A DNA stretch of 64,000 nt from Chitinophaga pinensis (GCA_945876095.1 CAMCMP010000001.1:62001-126000), one strand, 5' to 3'; counted from the first letter of the stretch, positions 34,816 through 43,957 are shown. Numbers and translations: made by a program. The notes: generated from the letters alone by a model not told the origin.

Positions 34816-36198
34816 ATGAAAAAAATATTAATCTTTTTGATTTGTCTAATGCCAATTGTAATGATGGCACAGTATCAAATTAAAATTAAAGCAATTAAAA
34901 CTATAGACAGCCTAGCTTATTTTAGAGGAGCAGTGTTTGATGATAAAAACTTTCTGGCAAAAGATACCATTCCATTATACAAGGGCAATTTTACTATTAA
35001 ATATGCGAAGTCTATTGTAGGCGGAGTCTACTACTTGTATTTTCCAAAGTCCAAGCAAAAGATTTTTTTTATAATAGAAGATAGAGATAGTATTCAGTTT
35101 GAGTTAAGAGGTTCCAATTATTTAGACTCTATCTCAACCAATCTTTCAAAAAATAAAATTCTTTTAGATTACCAGCGACTTGAAAATCGGTTATCAAAGA
35201 TTGACTCAATGTACAATGTAGAATTGCAAATAGGAAGGAAGTTTTCAATCGCTCAAAAAGTGCTTTACTTTAAAGATAAAACTGATGAATTAACCAACTT
35301 TAGACAAACGGCGCTTAAAAAGCTAAAGCCACTAGATGCATTGTCCGTGTATTTTACTGCACTTAATTTAAAGGATAATCAGGTTCCTAACTTTAAGGAT
35401 TTTGAAGGCAGAAATAGTTTTTTGAAAAAGTTCAATATTGCCAATCCAAAGTTATTATTCACTCCAATAATGAAGGATCTTATTTTGAATTATTTGACTT
35501 ATTTTCCTAAAAGGGCTGATTCAGTTTGCAAGGGGATTGATTCGATTATAGCAAAAGTGGATTGTAAATCTAAGGCCTATCCATATGTAATGGATCTTTT
35601 TACTAAAGTATTAAAAAGTAGGAATTTAGCTAACAATACTGAAGGCTATGAATATTTTATAGAAAAATACATCCAAAAATCTAAGTGTAAATTTCTATCA
35701 GCAGAGGCTGAAAAAAAAATGTTAGCTGAATTAGAAGTAATTAAAGCACTCAAGTTAAACGATACCTGTATAAATATTTTGCTCCCAGATAGTTTAGGTG
35801 TTGTCAAAGATTTGCATGAAATATCAAAGGGATATGATTGCACAGTGATCATATTTTACGATCCTCAATGTGAGCATTGTAAAGTGGAGGTGCCCAAAAT
35901 GGATAGTGTCATTCATTTATTGGCTCAGCAGTTAAATAAGCGTATTGGTGTGTATGCTATTTGTAATACTCCTGATATATCCAATAATGAATGGAAAAAG
36001 TTTATTTATGACTATCAATTAATCAATCAATATACGCATGTAAAAATGTCCTCCAATTCTTCAGTACGTAAAGCCTATGATGCTTATTCTAATCCTATAT
36101 TTTTTCTAATTGATCGGGAGGCAAAAATGATTGCGAAAAAAATAAGTCCTTCTACATTGAGAAGAATATTAGTAACTCAAGTTCAATTGGGAAAGTAA
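34816..36198 (+). CDS. TlpA-like thioredoxin-fold protein with DUF4369-type N-terminal domain
   Basis: The 460-residue exported protein has a signal peptide ending in MMAQ. Residues of about 25-125 form a DUF4369-like beta domain, the middle is helical, and residues of about 320-455 are a thioredoxin fold with the active site CEHC (in YDPQCEHCKVEVP) and the cis-Pro region in YDAYSNPIFFLID. Such Bacteroidota proteins are periplasmic disulfide oxidoreductases with unknown targets. A second member lies at 58.2-59.6 kb with the site CTAC. Confidence 0.85.
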   Translation: MKKILIFLICLMPIVMMAQYQIKIKAIKTIDSLAYFRGAVFDDKNFLAKDTIPLYKGNFTIKYAKSIVGGVYYLYFPKSKQKIFFIIEDRDSIQFELRGSNYLDSISTNLSKNKILLDYQRLENRLSKIDSMYNVELQIGRKFSIAQKVLYFKDKTDELTNFRQTALKKLKPLDALSVYFTALNLKDNQVPNFKDFEGRNSFLKKFNIANPKLLFTPIMKDLILNYLTYFPKRADSVCKGIDSIIAKVDCKSKAYPYVMDLFTKVLKSRNLANNTEGYEYFIEKYIQKSKCKFLSAEAEKKMLAELEVIKALKLNDTCINILLPDSLGVVKDLHEISKGYDCTVIIFYDPQCEHCKVEVPKMDSVIHLLAQQLNKRIGVYAICNTPDISNNEWKKFIYDYQLINQYTHVKMSSNSSVRKAYDAYSNPIFFLIDREAKMIAKKISPSTLRRILVTQVQLGK

Positions 36199-36361
36199 GA
36201 AATCGTATTTTATTGGAGAATATTTTAAATTAATTTAGAAATGATTTAATTTAACGGGTTTATTTCCCTGAATTTGATTTCTATCACTTTATAACATTCT
36301 TCTTTTAAAGTTTTATAACTAATATCTTTTGGTGTTTTACCTATTAAGGGAACTGGTATTT

Positions 36362-36395
36362 TTTGTTTTGTAAAGTCATATAAACTTTATCTTTG
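36362..36395 (+). promoter_or_regulatory. Full Bacteroidota-type promoter at the LysE-family gene
   Basis: TTTG (36362-36365, repeated at 36367-36370) is followed by TATCTTTG (36388-36395) at a spacing of 22 or 17 nt. The GTG start codon is only 4 nt further on, so the mRNA is probably leaderless. Confidence 0.6.
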
Positions 36396-36399
36396 TTAG

Positions 36400-37062
36400 G
36401 TGATTAAATTCTTTCGTATTTTTTTATGGGGCTTGCTCATCAGTTTCCTTGGTTCATTGCCTTTGGGCACTTTGAACGTAGCTGCTATGCAAATTGGCAT
36501 TCAGGAAACTATACAAAATGCTATCTGGTTTTCAGTAGGCTCTTTACTAGTGGAAATGATTTATGTGCGCATTTCATTGGTTGGAATTGATTGGGTTAGA
36601 AAACAACAGCGCTTGATGAGAGTAATGGAATGGATCACCTTGTTTATTATTATAGCATTGGCTGCGGGTAGTTTTACTGCGGCACTTACGTCGGGCGAAA
36701 ACAATAAAAATGTAATCTTAAATTTTAATCTGCATCGTTTTTATTTAGGTATGTTTATGTGCGCTATCAATCCTGTTCAGATTCCATTTTGGTTTGGGTG
36801 GAGTACCGTTTTGTTTACAAAAAAAATATTACATCCCACTACATTCGATTACAATAGCTATATTATTGGTATAGGAATTGGCACTTTATTAGGTAATTGT
36901 GTTTTTATCTTCGGTGGCAAATGGGTAATTCAAAGAATTGCTAATAGTCAGTATTACCTCAATTGGATTATAGGAGCAATATTTTCAGTGACGGCCTTTA
37001 TTCAGTTGGTAATGATTCTTAGAAAAAAAAATGCAGTATCCAAGTTCACAGAGGTTAAATAA
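36400..37062 (+). CDS. LysE-family amino-acid translocator
   Basis: The 220-residue protein has six predicted membrane segments. The N-terminal segment (LLISFLGSLPLGTLNVAAMQIG) carries the GxxPGP-like, proline-bearing pattern of the LysE/RhtB exporter superfamily, and the second half repeats it (GMFMCAINPVQIPFWFGW). The substrate cannot be inferred. It starts with GTG directly after its promoter. It converges with the membrane Fe-S gene, with 28 bp between the stop codons. Confidence 0.82.
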   Translation: MIKFFRIFLWGLLISFLGSLPLGTLNVAAMQIGIQETIQNAIWFSVGSLLVEMIYVRISLVGIDWVRKQQRLMRVMEWITLFIIIALAAGSFTAALTSGENNKNVILNFNLHRFYLGMFMCAINPVQIPFWFGWSTVLFTKKILHPTTFDYNSYIIGIGIGTLLGNCVFIFGGKWVIQRIANSQYYLNWIIGAIFSVTAFIQLVMILRKKNAVSKFTEVK

Positions 37063-37090
37063 TACTTTACTAAAAAAAATTTTCTAATTG

Positions 37091-38413
37091 TTAGCTTTCT
37101 TTATTTAATTCTTCCGTCCATTTATCTCGATCCTCTGGACTAAACTTCCAAGGTGCAAAATTATTTTCAATATTACTAAACATGCTATTCCATTCTTGGG
37201 GTGCATTACTGTCTTCCATAATCAGTGAACGTCTTAATTCCAAAATGATATCAAGCGGATTAATACTTATTGGACATTCTTCTACGCAGGCATTACAAGT
37301 AGTACAGGCTCTCAATTCTTCTACTGTAATATAATTATGTAGTAGAGTCTTCTCATCCTGTTGAAAGCTTTTATTAATATTTATGTTTTTGCCTACTTCC
37401 TGTAGTCTATCTCTGGTATCCATCATTATTTTTCTCGGACTCAAAAGTTTATCCGTTTGGTTAGCAGGGCATACCGAACTGCATCTTCCACATTCAGTAC
37501 AACTATAAGCATCTAGTAAATTTTTCCAACTAAGATCTAAAACATCTTTAGCACCAAATTGCATTGCCGGAGATTCTCCAGATGGTGCAAGTGCTGGTTC
37601 CATCATATATTTTACCTCATTTTGTACAAGGGGCATATTGTCCATTTTACCATTGGAATATAGCCTAGCATAATAGGCGTTAGGAAATGCAAGGATTATA
37701 TGAAGGTGTTTACTATAAGGTAAATAATTTAGAAATGTAAAAATTCCAATAATATGCAGCCACCAGCTTGTTCTTTCAATTGTAAATAGGGTGTTGCTGG
37801 TAAAATTGCTAAAGATGGGGACTAGTAAATTTGAAATTATAAAATCCCCTGTATTTTTATAATGTCCATTTCCTTGAATTTGCAAGGATCGGTCTGAAGC
37901 ATTCATAATTAGAAACAAACTCATTAATATAATTTCAGCGATTAATACATAATTCGCATCTGAACGGGGCCAACCAGTTAAGTCCTTACTAATGAATCGC
38001 TTTAATTTTAGGATGTTTCGTCTTATAAAAAAAATTATACAAACTAAGATTACACCGATGGCTAATATTTCGAAAAAGTTAATTAAATAGGAGTAGTAGT
38101 TACGTAGCATTCCAAGAAATAGTCGGTGGGTACCCAATAAACCATCCAATACAATTTCTAAAACTTCCAAATTAATAATGATGAATCCTACATAAATTAT
38201 CAAGTGCATCACAGCAACGAGCTTGTTTTTAAACATCTTTTTTTGTCCCAATGCAAGTAAAAGGACGTTTTTCCATCTTTTGTAAGGTTCATCACTCAGG
38301 TCTTCAGACTTTCCTAAAAATATATTGCGTCGAATCTGAATCAAATTTTTTGAAAACAACCCTATAGCAATACAGGCAAGGGCTAAGAAAATAATTTGTG
38401 GTAAAAATTGCAT
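37091..38413 (-). CDS. Membrane-bound 4Fe-4S oxidoreductase (HdrD/NarI-like fusion)
   Basis: The 440-residue protein begins with several membrane helices resembling a cytochrome-b/NarI-type domain (residues 1-250 or so) and ends with a soluble ferredoxin domain. Two [4Fe-4S] binding motifs are visible: CTECGRCSSVCP near residue 308 and CTTCNACVEECP near 366. It should pass electrons between the quinone pool and its partner, the CCG-domain protein at 32738-33514. In many Bacteroidota the two genes are adjacent; here they are 3.6 kb apart. Confidence 0.88.
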   Translation of the reverse strand: MQFLPQIIFLALACIAIGLFSKNLIQIRRNIFLGKSEDLSDEPYKRWKNVLLLALGQKKMFKNKLVAVMHLIIYVGFIIINLEVLEIVLDGLLGTHRLFLGMLRNYYSYLINFFEILAIGVILVCIIFFIRRNILKLKRFISKDLTGWPRSDANYVLIAEIILMSLFLIMNASDRSLQIQGNGHYKNTGDFIISNLLVPIFSNFTSNTLFTIERTSWWLHIIGIFTFLNYLPYSKHLHIILAFPNAYYARLYSNGKMDNMPLVQNEVKYMMEPALAPSGESPAMQFGAKDVLDLSWKNLLDAYSCTECGRCSSVCPANQTDKLLSPRKIMMDTRDRLQEVGKNININKSFQQDEKTLLHNYITVEELRACTTCNACVEECPISINPLDIILELRRSLIMEDSNAPQEWNSMFSNIENNFAPWKFSPEDRDKWTEELNKES

Positions 38414-38522
38414 ATAGGTTTAATAAAGAGCTAAGTTAATTATCTAAGTTCAATTTTCAGAATTATGTACAATTATTGAATAGTTGCTATAAATTCGTGT
38501 AAATACTTATAATTTTAGTGTA

Positions 38523-39020
38523 ATGGCAGAAAAAAAATACATTTTAACGAAAGAAATAGCTGATAAAAAACTTCGGCGAATGGCTTTGCAGGTAGCAGAA
38601 CAAAACTGTGATACTGATCAGCTCATACTGATTGGTATCAAGGAAAATGGAATCGTTATTGCTCATAAAATTCGTAACTACTTAGAAGGTGTATTCAGCG
38701 GAGAAGTATTGGTGGTAGAACTTTCTATAGATAAGAAGAAGCCTACAATGGTGATTTTAGATTCCGCAATAGATTTTAATGAAAAATCTATCATATTAAT
38801 AGATGATGTAGCCAACAGTGGCAGAACGATGTTATATGCTTTAAAGCCTTTGCTAGAAACTTATCCTAAAAAAATTCAAACCTTGGTCATGGTAGAACGA
38901 ACGCATAAATCTTTTCCTATTGATGTAGATTATGTAGGACTTTCAATATCTACCTCCCTAGATGAACATATTACTTTAGAAGTGGACGGAGATGAAGTAG
39001 GGGGAGCTTGGTTACAATAG
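38523..39020 (+). CDS. Phosphoribosyltransferase (type I PRTase fold)
   Basis: The 165-residue protein has the PRPP-binding loop IILIDDVANSGRTM near residue 91, preceded by the GIKENGIVIAHKI segment. It is PyrR- or Hpt-like in length. A second member with a DVLYTGRT loop (pyrR) is at 52 kb, so this one may be a different paralogue (nucleobase salvage). The substrate is not clear from sequence alone. Confidence 0.82.
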   Translation: MAEKKYILTKEIADKKLRRMALQVAEQNCDTDQLILIGIKENGIVIAHKIRNYLEGVFSGEVLVVELSIDKKKPTMVILDSAIDFNEKSIILIDDVANSGRTMLYALKPLLETYPKKIQTLVMVERTHKSFPIDVDYVGLSISTSLDEHITLEVDGDEVGGAWLQ

Positions 39021-39233
39021 GTATTTTTTCTTTTATTTAATTAAAATAGGTTCTACCTAAGTTCATCCATCATTAAATTATTTTTTAATTAATTGGATAA
39101 AAAAATGATAGGAAAAATTGCTGGATTATTATTTAGAAACAACGACTTGCTTCCTTGAAAAATCAATACTAATTTAATATTGAATAGATTTTATTAATCT
39201 AAATAATTATTTTTGAAGATGTAAAATAAAAAT

Positions 39234-40958
39234 ATGGATCAGATTATTCAACAAAAAATTGACCAGTGGATTTCAGGTAATTACGAACAGTCCGTAAAAG
39301 ATGAAATTTTGCGATTACAAAAAGATCATCCAGATGATTTAGTTGATGCTTTTTATAAAAATTTAGAATTTGGGACTGGAGGTTTGAGAGGAATTATGGG
39401 GGTAGGAACCAATCGTATTAATAAGTATACTATTGGAATGGCTACGCAAGGATATGCTAATTATTTAAAAAAATGTTTTGGTGAAAATGTAAAGGTTGCG
39501 GTTGCACATGATTGTAGAAATAACAGTCGTTTTTTCGCAGAAACAACCGCTAACGTTTTTGCTGCAAATGGTATTAAAGTATTTTTATTTGAATCACTTC
39601 GTCCTACCCCAGAACTAAGTTATGCAATTCGTTACTTGCAATGTCAGGGTGGAGTAGTTTGTACTGCCTCTCATAATCCCAAGGAATACAATGGATACAA
39701 AGCCTATTGGGATGATGGTGCTCAAATGGTTGCTCCTCACGATGAAAATGTAATCAAGGAAGTTGAGAAAATAGCTACTGTAGACGATGTAAAGTGGAGT
39801 GGAGGGGAAGCTAATATTGTGATTATTGGAAAAGATTTTGATGAGGGCTATTTGGATATGGTAGCAGGATTAAGTGTATATCCCGAAATATGCAAGGTTC
39901 AGCATGATCTTAAAATTGTTTATACATCAATCCATGGAACTGGAATCACACTAGTACCTCAGGTATTAGCAAAATTTGGATTTGATAATGTCCATATTGT
40001 TGATGAACAAAGAGTACCAGACGGTAATTTCCCAACAGTAATTTATCCTAATCCAGAGGAAAAAGAAGCCATGAGTATTGGACTTAAAATGGCAAAGCAA
40101 CTAGACGCAGACATTTTACTTGGTACCGATCCTGATAGTGATCGTGTAGCCATTGGTGTTAAAAATAATGAGGGTGAGTGGGTTTTAATGAATGGTAATC
40201 AGACAGCAGTTCTTGCATTTAATTACCTCATAGAAGCTCGCAAGGCAAAGGGTATTGCTATGCCTACTGATATGGTGGTAAAGACAATAGTAACTACTGA
40301 AATGATTGATACGATTGCTAAATCGAATGAAGTGGCTTGTTATAATGTACTTACAGGTTTTAAATGGATTGCTGCTTTAATTAAACAAAAAGAAGGCAAG
40401 GAAAATTATATCATTGGAGGAGAGGAAAGTTTTGGATTAATGATAGGTGATCAGGTAAGAGATAAAGATGCAATTAGTGCGGTAGCATTGTTATGTGAAA
40501 TGGCAGCTTACGAAAAAAATAAAGGTAGAAGTTTGTATGCAAAAATGATCGATTTATATGTGCAGTATGGTATGTTCAAGGAAGAACTAATTAGCATCAC
40601 TAAAAAAGGAATGAATGGAGCTGCCGAAATTTCACAAATGATGCAAGGCTATAGAGAAAATCCTCCTTCAACAATTGATGGAGTTGAAGTAACTGAATTA
40701 CTAGATTATGAATTACAGATAGGTAAAAATTTACAAACTGGTAAAAGTTGGAAAATTAATCTACCCAAAAGTAATGTGCTACAATTTATATTAAGTGATC
40801 GTTCTAAAATTTCTGCAAGACCAAGTGGGACAGAACCTAAAATAAAATTTTATTTTAGTGTAAATACTAAACTTGAAAGCAAAGATGATTTTTCGGTTGC
40901 AGAAAAACTTTGTGATGATAAGATTGCTAGAATCATCAGTGAAATGGATTTGAAATAA
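39234..40958 (+). CDS. Phospho-sugar mutase (phosphoglucomutase/phosphomannomutase)
   Basis: A 574-residue alpha-D-phosphohexomutase with four domains. The phosphoserine loop is TASHNPKEYNGYK (near residue 144); the metal-binding loop is DPDSDRVA near 301; the sugar-binding loop is GGEESFGLMIGD near 396; the phosphate-binding loop is SARPSGTEPKIKFY near 525. The length and the FGTGGLRGIMG start fit the group that includes PgcA. It interconverts hexose 1- and 6-phosphates (glucose and/or mannose) for wall and polysaccharide precursors. Confidence 0.94.
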   Translation: MDQIIQQKIDQWISGNYEQSVKDEILRLQKDHPDDLVDAFYKNLEFGTGGLRGIMGVGTNRINKYTIGMATQGYANYLKKCFGENVKVAVAHDCRNNSRFFAETTANVFAANGIKVFLFESLRPTPELSYAIRYLQCQGGVVCTASHNPKEYNGYKAYWDDGAQMVAPHDENVIKEVEKIATVDDVKWSGGEANIVIIGKDFDEGYLDMVAGLSVYPEICKVQHDLKIVYTSIHGTGITLVPQVLAKFGFDNVHIVDEQRVPDGNFPTVIYPNPEEKEAMSIGLKMAKQLDADILLGTDPDSDRVAIGVKNNEGEWVLMNGNQTAVLAFNYLIEARKAKGIAMPTDMVVKTIVTTEMIDTIAKSNEVACYNVLTGFKWIAALIKQKEGKENYIIGGEESFGLMIGDQVRDKDAISAVALLCEMAAYEKNKGRSLYAKMIDLYVQYGMFKEELISITKKGMNGAAEISQMMQGYRENPPSTIDGVEVTELLDYELQIGKNLQTGKSWKINLPKSNVLQFILSDRSKISARPSGTEPKIKFYFSVNTKLESKDDFSVAEKLCDDKIARIISEMDLK

Positions 40959-41061
40959 ATAATAAAATGATTGAATTGATTTATTATAAATTTTATTTAA
41001 TGCCTCAAATATTTTTAGTAATAAGATAAGATAAATAATGATGGTTTTTTTAAATTAGTAT

Positions 41062-41070
41062 TGAGGTGAT
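41062..41070 (+). promoter_or_regulatory. Strong Shine-Dalgarno sequence of pcm
   Basis: GAGGTGAT (41063-41070), an 8-nt perfect match to the classical anti-Shine-Dalgarno, ends 3 nt before the ATG at 41074. Most other starts in this window have no such match and only A-rich sequence. Confidence 0.7.
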
Positions 41071-41073
41071 CAT

Positions 41074-41730
41074 ATGATAAAATACGAAGATACTTACCGG
41101 CATAAGGGACTAAGAAAAAAATTGATAGATCTACTTAGAGAAAAGGGAATTACTGATGAAGCAGTACTTGCTGCGATGAACAATATCCCTCGACACTTTT
41201 TTTTAGATAGTGCATTTGATGAGATTGCTTACGAGGATCGCTCATTTCCAATAAGCGAAGGGCAAACTATTTCGCACCCCTACACCGTAGCTTATCAAAC
41301 ACAGTTGTTGCAAATTAGACCTTATGATAAAATTTTAGAGATAGGCACCGGTAGTATATATCAGGCAACTGTTTTGGCAGAAATGGGAGCTAAAATTTTT
41401 ACAATTGAACGTCATAAATTATTATTTGATAAAACAAAAGAGTTTATTTTCAAAACAAAATATCCTAATCTTAAATTTTTTTATGGAGATGGATTTGAAG
41501 GACTACCTACTTATGCCCCTTTCGATAAGGTGATCATTACTGCAGCTGCTCCTGTAATTCCTCCTAAATTGATTGAACAACTGAAAGTGGGTGGTAAAAT
41601 GGTGATACCTGTTGATGAAGGGGAACAGCAAAGGATGCTAAGAATTACGAAAAATGAAGATGGATCTATTAGTGAGGAGGCATTTGAACAGTTTTCCTTT
41701 GTTCCAATGTTGACAGGCAGAAATGGCTAA
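41074..41730 (+). CDS. pcm: Protein-L-isoaspartate O-methyltransferase
   Basis: The 218-residue enzyme methylates isoaspartate residues to repair damaged proteins. The family start (RKKLIDLLREKGI), the RHFFLDSAFDEIAYED region with ISEGQTISHPYTVA near residue 65, and the C-terminal KMVIPVDEG are present. The SAM-binding motif reads EIGTGSIYQATVLAEMG: the usual third Gly (GSGYQ) is replaced by Ile. This may lower cofactor binding. A strong Shine-Dalgarno precedes it. Confidence 0.9.
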   Translation: MIKYEDTYRHKGLRKKLIDLLREKGITDEAVLAAMNNIPRHFFLDSAFDEIAYEDRSFPISEGQTISHPYTVAYQTQLLQIRPYDKILEIGTGSIYQATVLAEMGAKIFTIERHKLLFDKTKEFIFKTKYPNLKFFYGDGFEGLPTYAPFDKVIITAAAPVIPPKLIEQLKVGGKMVIPVDEGEQQRMLRITKNEDGSISEEAFEQFSFVPMLTGRNG

Positions 41731-41823
41731 ATAGTAGAAAAATTTTTGAATATCGGATGATTCTTTTAATTGATATTTTGTCGTCAGATTAGCTAAAGCG
41801 TTTTAATTCCAATCAACTGAAGT

Positions 41824-42123
41824 ATGAAATTTTTTTCTAAAATCACCTTTATTTGCAATCTTGGATTTTTAGTATTTATCGTACTTCGTTTTGTAGATTT
41901 TACTGGTAAAAAGCCTTCTACCGCAAACGGCATTTTACCCTTATCTTTTATTACAGGCAACTTAGTTATTTTGGGGCAATTTGCTATTTTTTTAAACTTA
42001 ATTTTTTGTCTTATAATCGGAGTATTATTTTTTTTAAAAAAAACACCCACTGTTGCTTCGTGGTTGCTAATAGTTAATTTCCTATTTTTATTAACTCAAT
42101 TATATTATTTTTTAATTTATTAA
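41824..42123 (+). CDS. Small membrane protein upstream of the queuosine-precursor transporter
   Basis: The 99-residue protein has three hydrophobic segments (near residues 7-22, 38-70 and 76-98) and lies 7 bp upstream of the transporter gene on the same strand, so the two are almost certainly co-transcribed. I do not recognise a family. It could be an accessory membrane subunit or an unrelated small membrane protein. Confidence 0.65.
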   Translation: MKFFSKITFICNLGFLVFIVLRFVDFTGKKPSTANGILPLSFITGNLVILGQFAIFLNLIFCLIIGVLFFLKKTPTVASWLLIVNFLFLLTQLYYFLIY

Positions 42124-42130
42124 TAGTAAA

Positions 42131-42913
42131 ATGGTACATAATATTTTAAAGGACAAACCTACCAAATTGTTTATTTTTTTTACTGCATTCTTTGTAGCAA
42201 ATGCACTCATTGCAGAATGTATAGGAGGTAAAATTTTTTCTCTTGAAAGATTACTAGGTTGGGTTCCATCAAATTTTACTTTATTTGGTCAAAAAAACTT
42301 GGCGTTTAACCTTACTTGTGGAGTTCTGTTATGGCCATTAGAGTTTGTAGTTACTGATATTGTGAACGAGTATTTTGGGCCCAAGGCAGTAAAGAGAATC
42401 TCCTACACGGCAATAGCCTTAATTGCTTACGGATTTATTATGTTTTATTTTGCAATGGCAGTACCTCCAGCAGATTTTTGGTATAGTACTGGAGTAGCAG
42501 ATGGTATTCCTGATATGAGTAAGGCCTTCAATGGTATTTTTGGACAGGGAATGTGGATTATATTCGGAAGTTTATTTGCCTTTTTGGTAAGCCAGCTGGT
42601 TGATGTAACTGTATTTCATAAAATAAAAAAGTATACTGGCGAAAAGAAAGTGTGGCTAAGGGCAACTGGCTCTACCTTGATTTCTCAGCTAGTTGATAGT
42701 TTTATAGTACTTTTTATTGCCTTTAAAATTGGGAAGGGTTGGAGCTGGCAATTAGTATTGGCTTTCTGTTTATTAAATTATACTTATAAATTCACAATGG
42801 CTATTTTACTTACCCCTTTAATTTATTTAGTAGAAAAGAGAATTGAAAAATATTTAGGTCCAGAAACTGCTCATAAAATGAAGCAGGCTGCAATGGGAAA
42901 AGTCAATGAATAG
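42131..42913 (+). CDS. Queuosine precursor transporter (YhhQ family)
   Basis: The 260-residue membrane protein has 6-7 hydrophobic segments. The family marks are LEFVVTDIVNEYFGPKAVKR near residue 73, the FGSLFAFLVSQLVDVTVFHKI segment near 140 and STLISQLVDSFIVLFIAF near 180. YhhQ proteins import preQ0/preQ1 for tRNA queuosine. No que genes are adjacent. It ends 1 nt before the stop codon of the convergent DUF2452 gene. Confidence 0.87.
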   Translation: MVHNILKDKPTKLFIFFTAFFVANALIAECIGGKIFSLERLLGWVPSNFTLFGQKNLAFNLTCGVLLWPLEFVVTDIVNEYFGPKAVKRISYTAIALIAYGFIMFYFAMAVPPADFWYSTGVADGIPDMSKAFNGIFGQGMWIIFGSLFAFLVSQLVDVTVFHKIKKYTGEKKVWLRATGSTLISQLVDSFIVLFIAFKIGKGWSWQLVLAFCLLNYTYKFTMAILLTPLIYLVEKRIEKYLGPETAHKMKQAAMGKVNE

Positions 42914-42914
42914 A

Positions 42915-43706
42915 TTACACCTCAATCCAAGTGTGATCTGCTAGTAGTTTTACGGGCGCTATAAATTTCTTGTAAGGACCAGCCCCTCCTCCATATTCTT
43001 TGGCACTTATCATTGAAAGTACATGGGTAGAATCAGTTTTTTCGTATAGGAAATAAGTATGTCCAATTACAGGTACAAAGCTAAGCTTGGCACCATAAAT
43101 AATCATGCTCAGTTCTTTACGCATCTGAATTTCCTGAGCTTGAATAGCTAATAATTCAATTTGTTTTCTAATTTGGTTAAGCTGCATATTGGTTTGCTCT
43201 TCCATCGCAGTAAGCGCCTTGTGACGAATTACACCTTCTTCAGTGGCTTTAATTACAGCTCCACTTACCGAAGTTGAATAGGGCATTACACTTAACTGCT
43301 TGTGGTAAATTTCAGTATTGGAATAAGCGGTTCCATCTGACCTGTTACCCTTTTGTGTCACTTTTAAATACCCATTCGGTAGCAATTCATTTGCAACAAT
43401 CAGCGTAGATTCTCCATTTCTTAAAAAATGAATTTCAAAATTTAAAGCGTCAATAAAAATTGCTTTTACTTCTTCGGCAATAGTTTTATCTTCAAATGGG
43501 TTAGGTTCTCCATCTGAAAGTAGCGTGTAGGAAGATGTAAATGCATTGTTTTCAAGGGTTACCCAATTGATACTAATGGCAAATTCCTTTTTATTGGAAG
43601 TTTGTTCAATTTTGTAGATACCAGATTTAGGCCTTTCGCCATATTCATAGGTCCCTTTTTCCGGAAACAACTGCCAAGAAGCGATGAAATTATATAATTG
43701 AATCAT
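42915..43706 (-). CDS. DUF2452 protein with an added lipocalin-like N-terminal domain
   Basis: In the 263-residue protein, residues of about 145-255 match DUF2452 (GVIRHKALTAMEEQTNMQL, a helical stretch, then MIIYGAKLSFVPVIGHTYFLYE). The first 130 residues look like a separate beta-rich domain (ASWQLFPEKGTYEYGERPKSG, then TEIYHKQ) reminiscent of lipocalin-like domains. No signal peptide is seen. Function of DUF2452 is unknown. A -7 box lies about 74 nt upstream. Confidence 0.78.
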   Translation of the reverse strand: MIQLYNFIASWQLFPEKGTYEYGERPKSGIYKIEQTSNKKEFAISINWVTLENNAFTSSYTLLSDGEPNPFEDKTIAEEVKAIFIDALNFEIHFLRNGESTLIVANELLPNGYLKVTQKGNRSDGTAYSNTEIYHKQLSVMPYSTSVSGAVIKATEEGVIRHKALTAMEEQTNMQLNQIRKQIELLAIQAQEIQMRKELSMIIYGAKLSFVPVIGHTYFLYEKTDSTHVLSMISAKEYGGGAGPYKKFIAPVKLLADHTWIEV

Positions 43707-43779
43707 AATAATTAAGTGAATAGAATGATTGTATTACAAATAGGCAATCATTTTGTTTGGCCATTAACAAGGCATTCTG

Positions 43780-43787
43780 CAAAGTTA
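43780..43787 (-). promoter_or_regulatory. -7 box for the DUF2452 gene
   Basis: On the minus strand TAACTTTG followed by C matches TAnnTTTG; leader about 70 nt. Confidence 0.45.
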
Positions 43788-43934
43788 AGCCCATCATTTA
43801 TTCATTTTTGAAATTTTAAACAGTGAATTTTCTGATTTATATTAAAATAATTCCTACTTTTTGGATTAAATATTCGAGATTAAATGTGTAAAATCTTCAA
43901 ATATTGTTGCTGTAATTTAGATTGTTAAGGAAAA

Positions 43935-43957
43935 TATTTTTGAATTTCGTATTTTTG
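43935..43957 (+). promoter_or_regulatory. Tandem -7 boxes upstream of the 517-residue gene
   Basis: Two identical TATTTTTG octamers start 15 bp apart; either could serve the helical-protein gene at 44128 with a leader of about 170-190 nt. Confidence 0.4.
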
